Notes: generated by a model from the sequence alone, not told the origin. 8,227 nucleotides of DNA from an uncultured Streptococcus sp. (GCA_902470035.1 CABREZ010000067.1:1-8227), one strand, 5' to 3'. Shown: positions 1 through 6,465, counted from the first letter of the stretch. Numbers and translations are program-made.

Positions 1-395
1 ATGCGTGTCTTTTGGAGCGCTGGTGAGTAGGTCACTGCTCCGACTTCGATCACCCTGTTGGCTGGATCGATCCGCATGAGAGAAAAAGTCCCTAATGCCT
101 TGCCCGAATCTTTGTCTACAATCGCATAGTAAAAGCGACCTTGGGCTGCCATGAGAGCATCTAATAAGCGGTCCCACTCCTCTTCATTTCGGGCAGGACC
201 ATTGAACAGATAGGTCCACATAGCTGCTGGAGAGTCCGGCCCGTAGACCTGATAAAGATCCGCCCCGTGTTTTTCTTTTGAGAGGCGCTCAATTACGGTA
301 TAGCGACCCTCGATCCGCTCAATAGCTGGCAAGCGCCCCAGTGTAAAATCCGGCAGTGCATCTCCAATCGCTTGACCAAATTCATTTTTTCTCAT
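1..395 (-). CDS. GNAT-family N-acetyltransferase (RimJ/RimL-like), C-terminus beyond left edge
   Basis: This open frame reads for 131 codons from ATG at 395 to the window edge with no stop. The visible protein starts MRKNEFGQAI and fits the Acetyltransf_3/RimJ-RimL branch of GNAT enzymes, which move an acetyl group from acetyl-CoA to an amine. The supporting landmarks are WTYLFNGPARNEEEW (about residues 60-74), the beta-strand pair YYAIVDKDSGKALGTFSLMRID (89-110, read as two strands), IEVGAVTYSPALQKTR (116-131) just before the expected acetyl-CoA loop, and a typical N-terminal domain length. The acetyl-CoA-binding half lies outside the window. The start is well set: AGGA sits 6 bases upstream, and the ATG overlaps the ntpG stop as ATGA (392-395), so translation is coupled to the V-ATPase operon. 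The substrate is unknown. The family call is firm. A role in the ATPase is only inferred from position. Confidence 0.85.
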   Translation of the reverse strand, partial: MRKNEFGQAIGDALPDFTLGRLPAIERIEGRYTVIERLSKEKHGADLYQVYGPDSPAAMWTYLFNGPARNEEEWDRLLDALMAAQGRFYYAIVDKDSGKALGTFSLMRIDPANRVIEVGAVTYSPALQKTR

Positions 396-712
396 AAAAT
401 ATCCTGTCCTACCGCTTTTTCGACATTTTCGCGAATGCGTTGCCGTCCCAGTCCAGTCGATCCCTTATGAGTAGGAATCAAGATGACGGCTGGGGTTACT
501 TGCCGATCGTAGTGGGCAATGGTATCTGGGATTTCCTGAGCCATATCCTCCGTCAGATAGATGATTCCAAAATCTTCTTGGCTCAAGTGCCGTAGGGTAT
601 TGATGGTTTCCTGAGCCTCTGCTACGGGAAAGGTCTGAAAGCCAATCATCTGAAAAGGAAGGATGGCATCTCGGTTTCCCACAACGGCAATTTTTTGCGT
701 TTTACTGGCCAT
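392..712 (-). CDS. ntpG: V-type Na+-ATPase subunit F (NtpG, central rotor stalk)
   Basis: The 106-residue product is subunit F of V/A-type ATPases, called NtpG in the E. hirae scheme. It sits with subunit D in the central shaft that couples the A3B3 head to the c-ring. Family marks are the N-terminal strand KIAVVGNRDAILPF (7-20) with the GFQTF segment after it, the strand FGIIYLTEDMA (48-58) and the C-terminal GLGRQRIRENVEKAVGQDIL (87-106), which is the usual closing helix that reaches into the head. The length is normal for the family. The ATG at 712 lies inside the end of ntpC (11-bp overlap, 702-712) in another frame. AAAGGA lies about 13 bases upstream within ntpC, a rather long spacing that suggests reliance on translational coupling. 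The stop overlaps the next gene as ATGA. Some annotations call this gene ntpF or atpF. Confidence 0.95.
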   Translation of the reverse strand: MASKTQKIAVVGNRDAILPFQMIGFQTFPVAEAQETINTLRHLSQEDFGIIYLTEDMAQEIPDTIAHYDRQVTPAVILIPTHKGSTGLGRQRIRENVEKAVGQDIL

Positions 713-1712
713 AGATCGGTCTCATCCTTTCTTTTATTTTGTCAATTGGAAGCTGATTATCTAGGCCCGTTAAGACCAAACGAAGATTCTTCACCTCCAG
801 CTCTTTTCCGAAGAGATAGCGAGCTAAAGGCAAAGGGCCATCTGTCTCAAAGGAAGCTTGTTCCAAAATTTGGTACTTGATCACATGCTCCAGGTATTCC
901 ACTGTTTCAGCGCTCACTCTCCCTGCTCGCATCTGCTCTTCGTACCGAGACAGTTCCACATCATAAGGCAAGGGATTAACTTGTTGGAACCAACTGATGA
1001 GGTTGCCCTGCTCCACACACTGGATGACTTCTCTTGCTGAGAGGGTCCCCGCATCGGACAAGAGTTGCTTCATAAAGCTGCCTGGCTTTTTCAGGCTGAG
1101 AGCTCGCTCAACAGTGATGACATTGTAACAATCAATGGTCAAGGTGACCAGCGATTCTAGAAGTGAATGCCCCAGGTCTTTCGCCAAGCGTTTGAGATGA
1201 TCAAAGTAAGCCAGATCCATGCCGATCTCCAGAACGCGAATGTCCTGATAGTCGACATATTCCTGCCAGGTCGCTGCTACTTCTTGAGCCATAAACTCTG
1301 GGCAGTTCTCTGAAGAAAAGGTCTTGGCTACTTGTTCAAGAACCGCTAAGGAATAGGGACCTGCATCCAATAACAAGAAATTCAACTCCCGCCCCGTTGC
1401 TCGCTCTTTCAAGAAGACCTTGAGATTGTGATAGGTGTACTTGAGGGCAAAGAGGTCGACCACAGCTGGGTTTGGAGCTACCTGATAAGCCCAATCGTAC
1501 TCAGCTAGAAGGTGCTTCATCAAGGCTTGCTCGACCACTTGGACTTGACGCAGTTGATCTGCCTCCAAGGCATAGGCCGTCCCTTGCAAGAGATTAGCAC
1601 GCACTTCTGCATCAGAACTGTTCAGAAGGGCATCAAACTGAGCTGGGCTCAAAAAACTAGCTTCACGTACACTAATCCCGGTATTTACTTGAGAATACGT
1701 CCGTTCACTCAT
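702..1712 (-). CDS. ntpC: V-type Na+-ATPase subunit C (NtpC, subunit d homologue)
   Basis: The 336-residue protein is the V/A-ATPase subunit C (eukaryotic d), an all-helical funnel that sits on the c-ring and receives the D/F shaft. Three similar helical units are typical of the family. Recognisable stretches are VVDLFALKYTYHNLKVFLKE (84-103), CYNVITVERALSLKK (195-209) with the following GSFMKQLL, and the C-terminal PLARYLFGKELEVKNLRLVL (295-314) and IKERMRPIYGQ (326-336). The length is close to that of E. hirae NtpC. The ATG at 1712 follows a strong AGGAGGGG ribosome binding site. The TAG stop of ntpE is part of that site (TAGGAGG), with only 8 bases between the genes. The 3' end overlaps ntpG by 11 bp. 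No truncation or frameshift is visible. Confidence 0.95.
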   Translation of the reverse strand: MSERTYSQVNTGISVREASFLSPAQFDALLNSSDAEVRANLLQGTAYALEADQLRQVQVVEQALMKHLLAEYDWAYQVAPNPAVVDLFALKYTYHNLKVFLKERATGRELNFLLLDAGPYSLAVLEQVAKTFSSENCPEFMAQEVAATWQEYVDYQDIRVLEIGMDLAYFDHLKRLAKDLGHSLLESLVTLTIDCYNVITVERALSLKKPGSFMKQLLSDAGTLSAREVIQCVEQGNLISWFQQVNPLPYDVELSRYEEQMRAGRVSAETVEYLEHVIKYQILEQASFETDGPLPLARYLFGKELEVKNLRLVLTGLDNQLPIDKIKERMRPIYGQ

Positions 1713-1720
1713 AGCCCCTC

Positions 1721-2311
1721 CTAGTTTTTCTCTTCTTTAAAAATGCTGGCTGCCATATGGAAGCTCTGCTCCTCCCGCACAGCATCAACCAAATCACGGT
1801 AGAGGTAGCTGGCATCCACTTTGCCAAAGGAAAGGACAAAACCAGCCTCTTGGGCAAGCGTTTCTTTTGCCAATTGAAGCTGTGGATAGGCCTCTATCAA
1901 ATCCTGACAATCTTGATCTGTCAATTTTTCTGCCGTCACAGCACCTAACGTTAAGACCATTGCTTGATCTGCATAGCGAGGAAGAATACGGTGAAGAAAT
2001 GTGAGTTCTTCCTGGCGTGACCATGTCGCCATTTTCTGGTAGGCATCCGCAAACAACTCTTTTAAGACCCGTTGCTTGGTGACCAATGTCGATTGGCGCT
2101 TTTGATTTTCGATTTGTTGGCTTTCACGTTGCAAGCGGCGCTCAATGGTCTGCAATTGAACCGCCCGTTGGTGTAACTTTTCTTCTACCAAACGAGCTTC
2201 CTGCAACTGGGACTCTGCTTGAACCTTAGCCGTTGCTTCCGCTACTAATTTCCGGCCTTTTTCATGGGCCTGTTCAAGGATGGAATCCTTTAATTGGGAA
2301 TAATCCGTCAT
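1721..2311 (-). CDS. ntpE: V-type Na+-ATPase subunit E (NtpE, peripheral stalk)
   Basis: The 196-residue protein is subunit E of the peripheral stalk, which pairs with NtpF as a coiled-coil strut and keeps the A3B3 head from turning with the rotor. Residues about 1-95 are highly charged and rich in Glu, Gln, Lys and Arg with heptad-like spacing, as expected for the long coiled coil. Residues 96-196 form the globular C-terminal part that grips subunit B. There GFVLSFGKVDASYLYRDLVD (157-176) matches the usual family block, and the end EQSFHMAASIFKEEKN matches the usual closing helix. The ATG at 2311 has a strong AAAGGAGG site upstream. It is separated from ntpK by 85 bp, the largest gap in this operon segment, and is followed closely by ntpC. 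Confidence 0.93.
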   Translation of the reverse strand: MTDYSQLKDSILEQAHEKGRKLVAEATAKVQAESQLQEARLVEEKLHQRAVQLQTIERRLQRESQQIENQKRQSTLVTKQRVLKELFADAYQKMATWSRQEELTFLHRILPRYADQAMVLTLGAVTAEKLTDQDCQDLIEAYPQLQLAKETLAQEAGFVLSFGKVDASYLYRDLVDAVREEQSFHMAASIFKEEKN

Positions 2312-2352
2312 TGTTTTTATTTCCTCCTTTGGAGTTCTTCACCACCGATAAT

Positions 2353-2380
2353 AGACGAAGAGAACATTCCTCTTCTCTGA
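2353..2380 (-). other. Small hairpin in the ntpK-ntpE spacer
   Basis: The 85-bp spacer between ntpK and ntpE contains a short dyad. AGAGAA at 2359-2364 can pair with TTCTCT at 2373-2378 across an 8-nt loop, or alternatively GAAGAG 2357-2362 with CTCTTC 2370-2375. No T-tract follows in the direction of transcription, so it is not a normal terminator. A 3' stem just after the proteolipid gene could stabilise or mark processing of the upstream mRNA, which would suit the need for many c-subunits per enzyme. That role is inferred and the stem is short. Confidence 0.3.
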
Positions 2381-2396
2381 CTTAGGTGTGTCTAGA

Positions 2397-2876
2397 TTAG
2401 CCGACGCGAAGAGTCAAAAGGAAGGACACAACGAAGGCCAAGATAGCATAGGTTTCAACCATGGCCGCAAGGATAACTCCTTTCATCATGTCTTCAGGGC
2501 GTTTTGCCAAGATTTGCATCCCAGCCGTTGCGACATTCCCTTGGTGTTTCGCTGAGAAATAGCCGACAATCGCTACTGGAAGAGCTGTGAAGAAGTAAGC
2601 GACCCCTGTTTCAAGAGCCATATCTGGCTTAATTTGCAACCAGATCAAGATCCCAATAACGAAACCATACAAACCTTGTGTACCTGGCAACAATTGCAAG
2701 ATCAAGGCTTGGGCAAATTTTTCGGGTTGTTCTTTCAAGAGTGCGGCAGCAGCCTGACCGGTCTTACCAACACCTAGGGCTGAACCCATTCCACTAAGAG
2801 CCACTGCAATGGCTACACCAAGGGCTGCAAAGAAGGCCCCCCCATGAGTTGAGAAATATGAAGCTAAAGATTCCAT
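2397..2876 (-). CDS. ntpK: V-type Na+-ATPase subunit K (NtpK, 16-kDa c-ring proteolipid)
   Basis: The 159-residue protein is the tandem-hairpin proteolipid that forms the membrane rotor ring. Four hydrophobic helices are visible, near residues 14-36, 56-81, 90-110 and 132-156. By alignment from memory with E. hirae NtpK (offset +2), the five Na+-coordinating residues are all kept: Leu63, Thr66 and Gln67 in LLPGTQG, Gln112 in KHQGN, and the essential Glu141 in AAMVETYAIL. The first hairpin has no acidic residue at the equivalent place and carries Gln67, as in the Enterococcus protein, giving one ion site per double hairpin. The ATG at 2876 has AGGAG 7 bases upstream. The gene is set apart by 41 bp from ntpI and 85 bp from ntpE, while all other gene pairs here touch or overlap. 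The family is certain and Na+ use is very likely. Confidence 0.97.
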   Translation of the reverse strand: MESLASYFSTHGGAFFAALGVAIAVALSGMGSALGVGKTGQAAAALLKEQPEKFAQALILQLLPGTQGLYGFVIGILIWLQIKPDMALETGVAYFFTALPVAIVGYFSAKHQGNVATAGMQILAKRPEDMMKGVILAAMVETYAILAFVVSFLLTLRVG

Positions 2877-2917
2877 GAATATACTCCTATAATATTTTGT
2901 ATGATTGATTTACTGAA

Positions 2918-4867
2918 TTATTTTTTTGTTTTGACATAGCGTTCCGATGGTTTTAGAGGTTGGAAGGGCTTGCCACCACCCTCGTAGAACTTGCCAAAGA
3001 ACTCGACAAAAATCAAACGCGCTCCATGCACATAGCCTGATAAGAAGGACAGGAACATGTTGATGGCATGGAGGAGGACAAAGAGGACAAGGCCGACTGT
3101 GAACCGTCCCAGGGTTGGGAAGAGATTGACAATCAAGTTAAAGGCTGAACCGATACTGGCCCCGGACAAGCCAAGCGCCATCAAACGGGTAAAGCTGACC
3201 AAGTCTCCGACATACCCACTAACATTGTAGAGATTAAAGAGACCTGCTGCTAGTCCTGATAATTTCTTGGCACTGACAATGGACACCACCAGAATCCCAA
3301 TCGCATTGAGAATGGCTAGCCACTGACCAATGGGGACTAGGTAGGATAAGCCTGGCAGGACATTTCCGACTGCTAAGAGCATCAAGCCCAATAAGATCAA
3401 GACCCAGGCAAAGCCTGCATTGTAAGCTTCGGTATAGTCTTTCAGGCGGACATTTTTCATCCCTCCTAGGAAGAGACCGACCAAAACGGTAATGAAACCA
3501 AAGACAACCGATAGGATCAAGATGGTCATGGCATTGGTGGTCGTACTGATCAAAGCAAAGGGCATCTCAAAGCCGAAGAAGGAACCGTAGACGACTCCCC
3601 AAAGGGCTACCGAGATTCCTAAGAGGCAGAAGAAACGAAGGTTTTTTGCTGCGCTCGGCTGTAGCTGGAAAGCTTTTAAAGCAAAGCCAGTTGCCAGCGT
3701 TAACAAGAGCCCATAGCCGATATCTGCTACCATCATGCCGAAGAAGACAAAGTAGAAGAGAGAGACGATTGGCGTCGGATCTTTCTCGTAATACTTGGGC
3801 AGGGCATACATCTCAGTCACCAACTCGAAGGGCTCCACCAAGGCATTGTTTTTCAGCTTGATTGGTACCTGATCCCATTCTTCTTGGGTGACCTCTCGCG
3901 TCTGCAAGACGACTTGGTCCCCAAATTCCTTTTGAAGTTTAGCCTTTAAAGCTTCTAGTTGAGCTGTTTCGATCCATCCCTCTAGGGCAACTAGGTGAGC
4001 TGTACTAGCAAGAGAGCCTTTGGCCTCTTCCCGCGCTTCTAGACTCAAGACATAATCGAGTTGGTACTTGAGTTGGTTGAGGTCTTCCTTAGCCTGACTG
4101 AGCGTTTCCAAAGTAGCTGCTTCGACAGCACCTTGTTCTTTGATCTCTCTCTTGAGTTGCTCTAAACGTTCTTTCGGCAGGGCCTCTCCTTGGTAGTCAA
4201 ACTCTTTAAAATGCGAACTGGTCAGCGTATCTTGAATACCCGCTAAGTCACCAGACTTATACAAGACAACGACCCCATGCTCCGTTTCCGAGCTGAAGAT
4301 CACATCAACCTCTACATCTGGGTGTGCTAGCAAGGCCTGACGCGCCTGATCCTGTTCACTATTCGGAATGGTACCGATTAAGCCACGGACATAGCGGAAA
4401 CGCTTGAGTTGGTCCGGTGTCGTTGTCAAATCAACCCATTTTTCCAAAGAGGCAAGCTCTTCTTGGGCTAGCTGGATGCGATCCCGCGCCTTTGCTAAGA
4501 CAGCCAATTGCTTTTGCACCGACTGTAAGAGACGTTGCTCATCACGGATAAGCCCATGAGATTCTAAATCGTGAAAAGACAAGGACAAGGGAGCTTCTTT
4601 CAGTTTTTCTAATCCCTTCTTTTGAGGAATGAAAGGCTCCAAGGCCTGAATAGCCTTTTCTAACTGCTCTTCCCGACGTCTTAGTTCATCCAGTCTTTGA
4701 GCTAATCCTTTGGTCCCATCACTCGTCTGAAAGGCAACTTGCCAATCTTCTTGTGCGCTCAAATCATAGATTTGGACAGATTCCTCTGACTGGAGCGACA
4801 AGAGTAGCTCGTCCATTAGATTTGTGGGCAAGACCAGGGAAAGGTGTTGCATTGGGCTAATTGCCAT
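2918..4867 (-). CDS. ntpI: V-type Na+-ATPase subunit I (NtpI, subunit a homologue)
   Basis: The 649-residue protein is the membrane stator that forms the two ion half-channels beside the c-ring. Residues 1 to about 355 are cytoplasmic, with Glu/Lys/Gln-rich coiled-coil arms (about 52-145 and 230-285) that fold back as in other subunit a proteins. Residues about 365-612 hold roughly seven or eight membrane helices, opened by PTPIVSLFYFVFFGMMVADIGYG (365-387, read in two parts). GDLVSFTRLMALGLSG (554-569) contains Arg561, which corresponds to the essential channel arginine (yeast Vph1 Arg735). HGARLIFVEFFGKFYEGGG (614-632) contains Arg617, the second conserved arginine. The length is close to that of E. 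hirae NtpI. The ATG at 4867 is favoured over Met6 because AAGGTGG lies 9 bases upstream of it. The start overlaps the end of ntpF by 11 bp. Confidence 0.97.
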   Translation of the reverse strand: MAISPMQHLSLVLPTNLMDELLLSLQSEESVQIYDLSAQEDWQVAFQTSDGTKGLAQRLDELRRREEQLEKAIQALEPFIPQKKGLEKLKEAPLSLSFHDLESHGLIRDEQRLLQSVQKQLAVLAKARDRIQLAQEELASLEKWVDLTTTPDQLKRFRYVRGLIGTIPNSEQDQARQALLAHPDVEVDVIFSSETEHGVVVLYKSGDLAGIQDTLTSSHFKEFDYQGEALPKERLEQLKREIKEQGAVEAATLETLSQAKEDLNQLKYQLDYVLSLEAREEAKGSLASTAHLVALEGWIETAQLEALKAKLQKEFGDQVVLQTREVTQEEWDQVPIKLKNNALVEPFELVTEMYALPKYYEKDPTPIVSLFYFVFFGMMVADIGYGLLLTLATGFALKAFQLQPSAAKNLRFFCLLGISVALWGVVYGSFFGFEMPFALISTTTNAMTILILSVVFGFITVLVGLFLGGMKNVRLKDYTEAYNAGFAWVLILLGLMLLAVGNVLPGLSYLVPIGQWLAILNAIGILVVSIVSAKKLSGLAAGLFNLYNVSGYVGDLVSFTRLMALGLSGASIGSAFNLIVNLFPTLGRFTVGLVLFVLLHAINMFLSFLSGYVHGARLIFVEFFGKFYEGGGKPFQPLKPSERYVKTKK

Positions 4868-5180
4868 AGGTTGCTACCACCTTTTCTACAATTTCGTCTA
4901 CCAAAGCTGCGCGCTTATCTGTCATGGCTTGCTGCACCTTTTCGTCATTGCGTTGACTGGTCACTGCAAGGTCTGCTTCCAAGCTAGCAATCATCGCTTT
5001 CGAGGACTCTTCCCGCTCTGCTACTAGCTTAGCGGTCTCTTTGTCATAGGATGCTGCTACCTCCTGTAGGTGATCACCTAACTGTTGGCGCAAATCTTGG
5101 ACCTGATCCTCGTAACTTGCGACAACGGCTTCTGCCGCCATTTCAATCTCTTGCATCATTTCGAGAGTTGCGTTGGCCAT
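4857..5180 (-). CDS. ntpF: V-type Na+-ATPase peripheral stalk subunit (NtpF, subunit G/H type)
   Basis: The 107-residue product is almost wholly helical and charged, starting MANATLEMMQEIE and ending VVATYGN, with heptad-like Ala/Leu/Ile spacing and no membrane segment. It occupies the place of ntpF, the first gene of the E. hirae ntp operon, whose product winds with NtpE into the peripheral stalk. The sequence itself is not very conserved, so the call rests on composition, size and position. Two adjacent starts exist: GTG at 5183 and ATG at 5180. TAAGGAGG at 5188-5195 is 7 bases from the ATG and only 4 from the GTG, so the ATG is chosen. The gene is preceded by a clear promoter at 5233-5262, making it the operon head. 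Its end overlaps ntpI by 11 bp. Some annotations call this protein subunit G or H, or hypothetical. Confidence 0.85.
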   Translation of the reverse strand: MANATLEMMQEIEMAAEAVVASYEDQVQDLRQQLGDHLQEVAASYDKETAKLVAEREESSKAMIASLEADLAVTSQRNDEKVQQAMTDKRAALVDEIVEKVVATYGN

Positions 5181-5232
5181 CACTCCACCTCCTTACCTCT
5201 TCCTTTACGAGAAGGAACAAATTCTTGTGTAA

Positions 5233-5262
5233 ATTATATCATATTTTATCAACTTTTTTCAG
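5233..5262 (-). promoter_or_regulatory. Extended -10 promoter of the ntp operon
   Basis: On the minus strand a perfect TATAAT (5233-5238) is preceded by TG and one base, giving the extended -10 form TGATATAAT. A weak -35 match, CTGAAA (5257-5262), lies 18 bases upstream. Transcription should begin near 5226, leaving a leader of about 45 bases before the ntpF ATG. This is the only good promoter seen ahead of the ATPase genes. Confidence 0.75.
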
Positions 5263-5269
5263 CGTCTTT

Positions 5270-5302
5270 CCTTTGTTTCCAGAGCTTATTTTTTAACAAA
5301 GG
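5270..5302. repeat. 8-bp inverted repeat upstream of the ntp -35
   Basis: CCTTTGTT (5270-5277) and AACAAAGG (5295-5302) are perfect inverted copies separated by 17 bases. The dyad starts 7 bp upstream of the ntp -35 and lies about 60 bp before the nanR -35. It could be a regulator site. There is no T-tract to suggest a terminator. Confidence 0.35.
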
Positions 5303-5360
5303 TGATTCAAAAAAGATGTTGATTCTGTTCCTTCTTTCAGTCGTTCGCTGGTCGTATTCC

Positions 5361-5389
5361 TTGTATATCCCGGTTTTTTATGTTATACT
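5361..5389 (+). promoter_or_regulatory. Extended -10 promoter of nanR
   Basis: TATACT (5384-5389) is preceded by TG and one base (TGTTATACT), the extended -10 form. TTGTAT (5361-5366), a weak -35, lies 17 bases upstream. The start of transcription should fall near 5396, giving a leader of about 50 bases to the GTG start of nanR. Confidence 0.7.
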
Positions 5390-5432
5390 GTGAAATATAT
5401 TATAGGATTTTCTCTATGTGTAACCTCAGTTG

Positions 5433-5440
5433 AAAGGAGG
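5433..5440 (+). promoter_or_regulatory. nanR: Ribosome binding site that fixes the nanR start
   Basis: AAAGGAGG lies 6 bases before GTG at 5447. The upstream in-frame start at 5390 lies at the edge of the predicted -10 box, has no such site, and would add 19 residues unlike the family. Confidence 0.85.
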
Positions 5441-5446
5441 ACCGCT

Positions 5447-6286
5447 GTGAAACAAGATCGTGATCTCCGAAGCATTATTAAGAGCCATCAAGAAGAAATG
5501 ACGGAGCTAGAGTTAGACATTGCCCGCTATTTTTTATCTCCTGAAGCACAGCAACACTCTCTTTCCTCGTCTAGAGTGACGGAACTGTTGCATGTATCAA
5601 AAGCTGCTTTGACCCGTTTTTCCCAAAAGTGTGGCTTCACAGGCTACCGTGAATTTATTTATCACTTTAACGAAGAAACCAAATCTCAAAAGCAACAATC
5701 CCCGCACGACGAATTAACCCAGGATGTCTTGCGTCGCTACCAGCAGGTCCTTCAGGCTACAGAAAACCTAGCAAAAGATGACCAAATCAAAGAAGTCGCC
5801 AACTTAATCACTCAAGCAGATCGGGTCTACTTCTTTGGAAAAGGAAGCTCAGGATTGGTCGCTTCTGAGATGAAACTTCGTTTCCTCCGACTGGGCGTTG
5901 TTTGTGAGGCCTTAACCGATCAAGACGGCTTTGCATGGACGACCAGTATCTTGGATAAATCCTGTCTGGTCATTGCCTTCTCTCTGTCAGGAACCACACG
6001 CTCGATTATCCATAGCCTCTTAGATGCTCAAGAAATGGGGGCAAAAACAGTTCTTCTTACTGCTCAACCAGACGCTATCAAAGATGACTTTACGGAAATT
6101 TTACCAGTTGCTCCCCTACCTGGAAGCACCTATATTGACCGTATTACAGCAACCCTTCCCTTCTTAACCACGATTGATTTAATCTACGCTCACTTTCTTG
6201 AAATGGATCGGGAGCGCAAGGAGAAAATTTTCAATAGCTATTGGGAAAACAAAAAACTCAATGGCTACGATTCACGTAGACGCTAA
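5447..6286 (+). CDS. nanR: RpiR-family sialic-acid regulator NanR
   Basis: The 279-residue protein is an RpiR-type regulator. The N-terminal HTH_6 domain (about 1-78) includes SSRVTELLHVSKAALTRFSQ (41-60) followed by KCGFTGYREF (61-70), the typical recognition-helix block. A linker leads to a SIS sugar-phosphate-binding domain (about 112-255) with FFGKGSSG (129-136) and SLSGTTRS (179-186) as the phosphosugar loops. The stretch LRLGVVCEALTDQDGFAWTT (147-166) and the tail KIFNSYWENKKLNGY (260-274) closely resemble the pneumococcal nan regulator as I remember it. That protein is reported to activate sialic-acid genes, and the ligand may be ManNAc-6-phosphate. The GTG start at 5447 is set by AAAGGAGG. 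The gene runs toward nanK and away from ntp, and a terminator follows at 6350-6381. Regulation of the nearby nan genes is likely. Regulation of ntp is unproven. Confidence 0.9.
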   Translation: MKQDRDLRSIIKSHQEEMTELELDIARYFLSPEAQQHSLSSSRVTELLHVSKAALTRFSQKCGFTGYREFIYHFNEETKSQKQQSPHDELTQDVLRRYQQVLQATENLAKDDQIKEVANLITQADRVYFFGKGSSGLVASEMKLRFLRLGVVCEALTDQDGFAWTTSILDKSCLVIAFSLSGTTRSIIHSLLDAQEMGAKTVLLTAQPDAIKDDFTEILPVAPLPGSTYIDRITATLPFLTTIDLIYAHFLEMDRERKEKIFNSYWENKKLNGYDSRRR

Positions 6287-6349
6287 TCTTCCGATTTATC
6301 ACCAAGAGCTGAGGATCCTTTCCTCTGCATTCTGGTTTTTCTTTTCCAC

Positions 6350-6381
6350 AAAAAATGCTCACCGCTTAGGTGAGCGTTTTT
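6350..6381 (+). terminator. Bidirectional intrinsic terminator after nanR
   Basis: GCTCACC (6357-6363) and GGTGAGC (6369-6375) form a perfect 7-bp stem with loop GCTTA, followed by G and five T (6377-6381). Six A (6350-6355) precede the stem, so the same hairpin also has a T-tract for minus-strand transcripts. It ends nanR and can also stop nanK transcripts that pass the weaker hairpin at 6632-6652. Confidence 0.88.
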
Positions 6382-6429
6382 GAAAGTAGATAAACTATTG
6401 TTTTACATAAAACAGCTAGATACTTTTCA
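6381..6429. repeat. AT-rich imperfect dyad
   Basis: TGAAAGTA (6381-6388) and TACTTTTCA (6421-6429) pair with one bulge, and inside them TGTTTT (6399-6404) pairs with AAAACA (6409-6414). The sequence immediately follows the nanR terminator. No reading frame or promoter is convincing here. It may be the remnant of a small repeat. Confidence 0.3.
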
Positions 6430-6465
6430 AAAAATGACTTTTATTTACAGTTATTTAAGAAGATA

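Larger units (their letters stand above)
5211..5334. repeat. Inverted 14-bp sites flanking the ntp promoter (possible operators)
   Basis: GAAGGAACAAATTC (5211-5224) and the reverse complement of GATTCTGTTCCTTC (5321-5334) agree at 12 of 14 positions, with the nine bases GAAGGAACA identical. One arm lies at about +2 to +15 of the predicted ntp transcript. The other lies about 27 bp upstream of the nanR -35. A pair of inverted sites placed like this fits a shared regulator of the divergent promoters, but this is inferred and chance cannot be excluded in AT-rich DNA. Confidence 0.4.

Noticed and set aside
3646..3861. A 71-codon plus-strand open frame inside ntpI
   Set aside because: It is wholly antisense to a conserved membrane-protein gene, with an Arg/Ser-rich translation typical of a shadow frame and no ribosome binding site.
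5181..5183. GTG as start of ntpF
   Set aside because: Only 4 bases separate it from the ribosome binding site. The next codon, ATG at 5180, is 7 bases away and is a better start.
5246..5251. TTGATA as -35 of the ntp promoter
   Set aside because: It is only 8 bases or so from TATAAT, too close for sigma-70 binding. The extended -10 explains the promoter better.
5051..5393. Two overlapping open frames on the plus strand through the start of ntpF and the divergent promoters
   Set aside because: They lie opposite ntpF and across two good promoters, have no ribosome binding sites, and give low-complexity peptides with no family likeness.
5390..5446. Longer NanR with 19 extra N-terminal residues
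   Set aside because: The upstream start lies at the edge of the predicted -10 box and has no ribosome binding site. GTG at 5447 has AAAGGAGG at ideal spacing.
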